Shown here in pieces: positions 23,940 through 24,243 of a stretch of DNA of 24,243 bases (positions are counted from its first letter, which is position 1; the number at the start of each line of letters is the position of its first letter). Below the pieces are notes generated by a model. It worked only from the letters and a program-made list of their open reading frames with translations. It ran no database searches and was not told where the DNA came from. The position numbers were made by a program, and so were the translations under genes. The stretch covers positions 1 to 24,243 of the forward strand of contig JBKBOE010000044.1 of the NCBI GenBank assembly GCA_046294915.1. Direction: 5' to 3'. The stretch comes from UBA2336 sp046294915. Lineage in GTDB: Bacteria; Bacteroidota; Bacteroidia; Cytophagales; Cyclobacteriaceae.

Positions 23940-24243
23940 ATGCGTACAACTGCAATATTAAAACCTCACCGACTCAGGCGCGTGTTTGTGTGGCAATTGC
24001 CGGTACGGGTTTACCATTGGCTGAATGCATTATGTATTCTTACGCTGATTGCCACCGGCTTTTATATCGGTAATCCATTAGCCATACTGTCTGGTAAAGA
24101 AGCATCCGATCTTTACATGATGGGCACCATACGATTCATTCATTTTTTAGCTGCCCATGTTTTCTTTTTCAATTTTGCCTTCCGGATTTATTGGGGTTTT
24201 GTCGGGAACAAATATGCCGTTTGGAAAAACTTTATTCCTACCA
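23940..24243 (+). CDS. hyaC: Hydrogenase b-type cytochrome subunit (N-terminal part, runs off the window)
   Basis: The first 101 codons of the membrane cytochrome b that takes electrons from HyaA and reduces quinone. The opening VFVWQLPVRVYHWLNAL (15-31) with His26, followed by a first hydrophobic span (about 30-50), and RFIHFLAAHVFFF (65-77) with His68 and His73 in a second span, match the HyaC/HoxZ/HupC family and supply candidate haem ligands. The rest of the protein lies past the window end. The start ATG is 10 bp after the hyaB stop. Confidence 0.94.
   Translation, partial: MRTTAILKPHRLRRVFVWQLPVRVYHWLNALCILTLIATGFYIGNPLAILSGKEASDLYMMGTIRFIHFLAAHVFFFNFAFRIYWGFVGNKYAVWKNFIPT

Overview
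The window looks like a draft or metagenome-assembled contig (one run of ten Ns) from an aerobic, heterotrophic member of the Bacteroidetes, probably Cytophagales-like. The lineage call is inference. It rests on a CarboxypepD_reg-like/thioredoxin-like secreted protein, weak or absent Shine-Dalgarno sequences, a four-helix-bundle (23S rRNA intervening-sequence type) protein and the general style of the proteins. No rRNA, tRNA, CRISPR array or transposase was seen, and no stretch longer than 300 bases lacks a gene.

Layout. (1) 1-2710: the start of a secreted M20 amidohydrolase (minus strand), a small Rieske ferredoxin, two secreted proteins of unknown function and a glycine-rich membrane protein. 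(2) 2863-6295: two tandem membrane-anchored alpha/beta hydrolases translationally coupled to a long-chain acyl-CoA synthetase. (3) 6402-8057: a secreted two-domain protein ending at a hairpin terminator. (4) 8154-14594, minus strand: a fatty-acid beta-oxidation operon marR-fadN-fadA-(four-helix-bundle ORF)-fadE, with the same fad gene order as Bacillus subtilis fadNAE. (5) 14749-20891, minus strand: a complete [NiFe]-hydrogenase maturation operon in the order His-rich small protein-hypA-hypB-hypF-hypC-hypD-hypE. (6) 21081-24243, plus strand, divergent from it: hyaA-hyaB-hyaC, a membrane-bound uptake [NiFe]-hydrogenase whose small subunit carries the two extra cysteines that mark oxygen-tolerant (group 1d type) enzymes.

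How it works together. The Hyp proteins build the Ni-Fe(CN)2CO centre in HyaB. HyaAB is exported by Tat and passes electrons from H2 through HyaC to quinone. The 189-bp divergent intergenic region contains CTGAT-N4-ATCAG, close to the FNR/CRP-family box, so oxygen- or redox-responsive control of both operons is plausible. The fad operon and the acyl-CoA synthetase supply acetyl-CoA and reduced carriers from fatty acids.

The least expected structure is a set of 7-bp-periodic (heptameric) repeat tracts. They fill the gaps between all genes of the marR-fad operon. The stop codons of marR, fadN, fadA and the four-helix-bundle gene lie inside these tracts, and the four-helix-bundle ORF is bounded by heptads on both sides. 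Also notable are a 70-residue His-rich single-span protein heading the hyp operon and an apparent hypE frameshift that is explained by the assembly gap.
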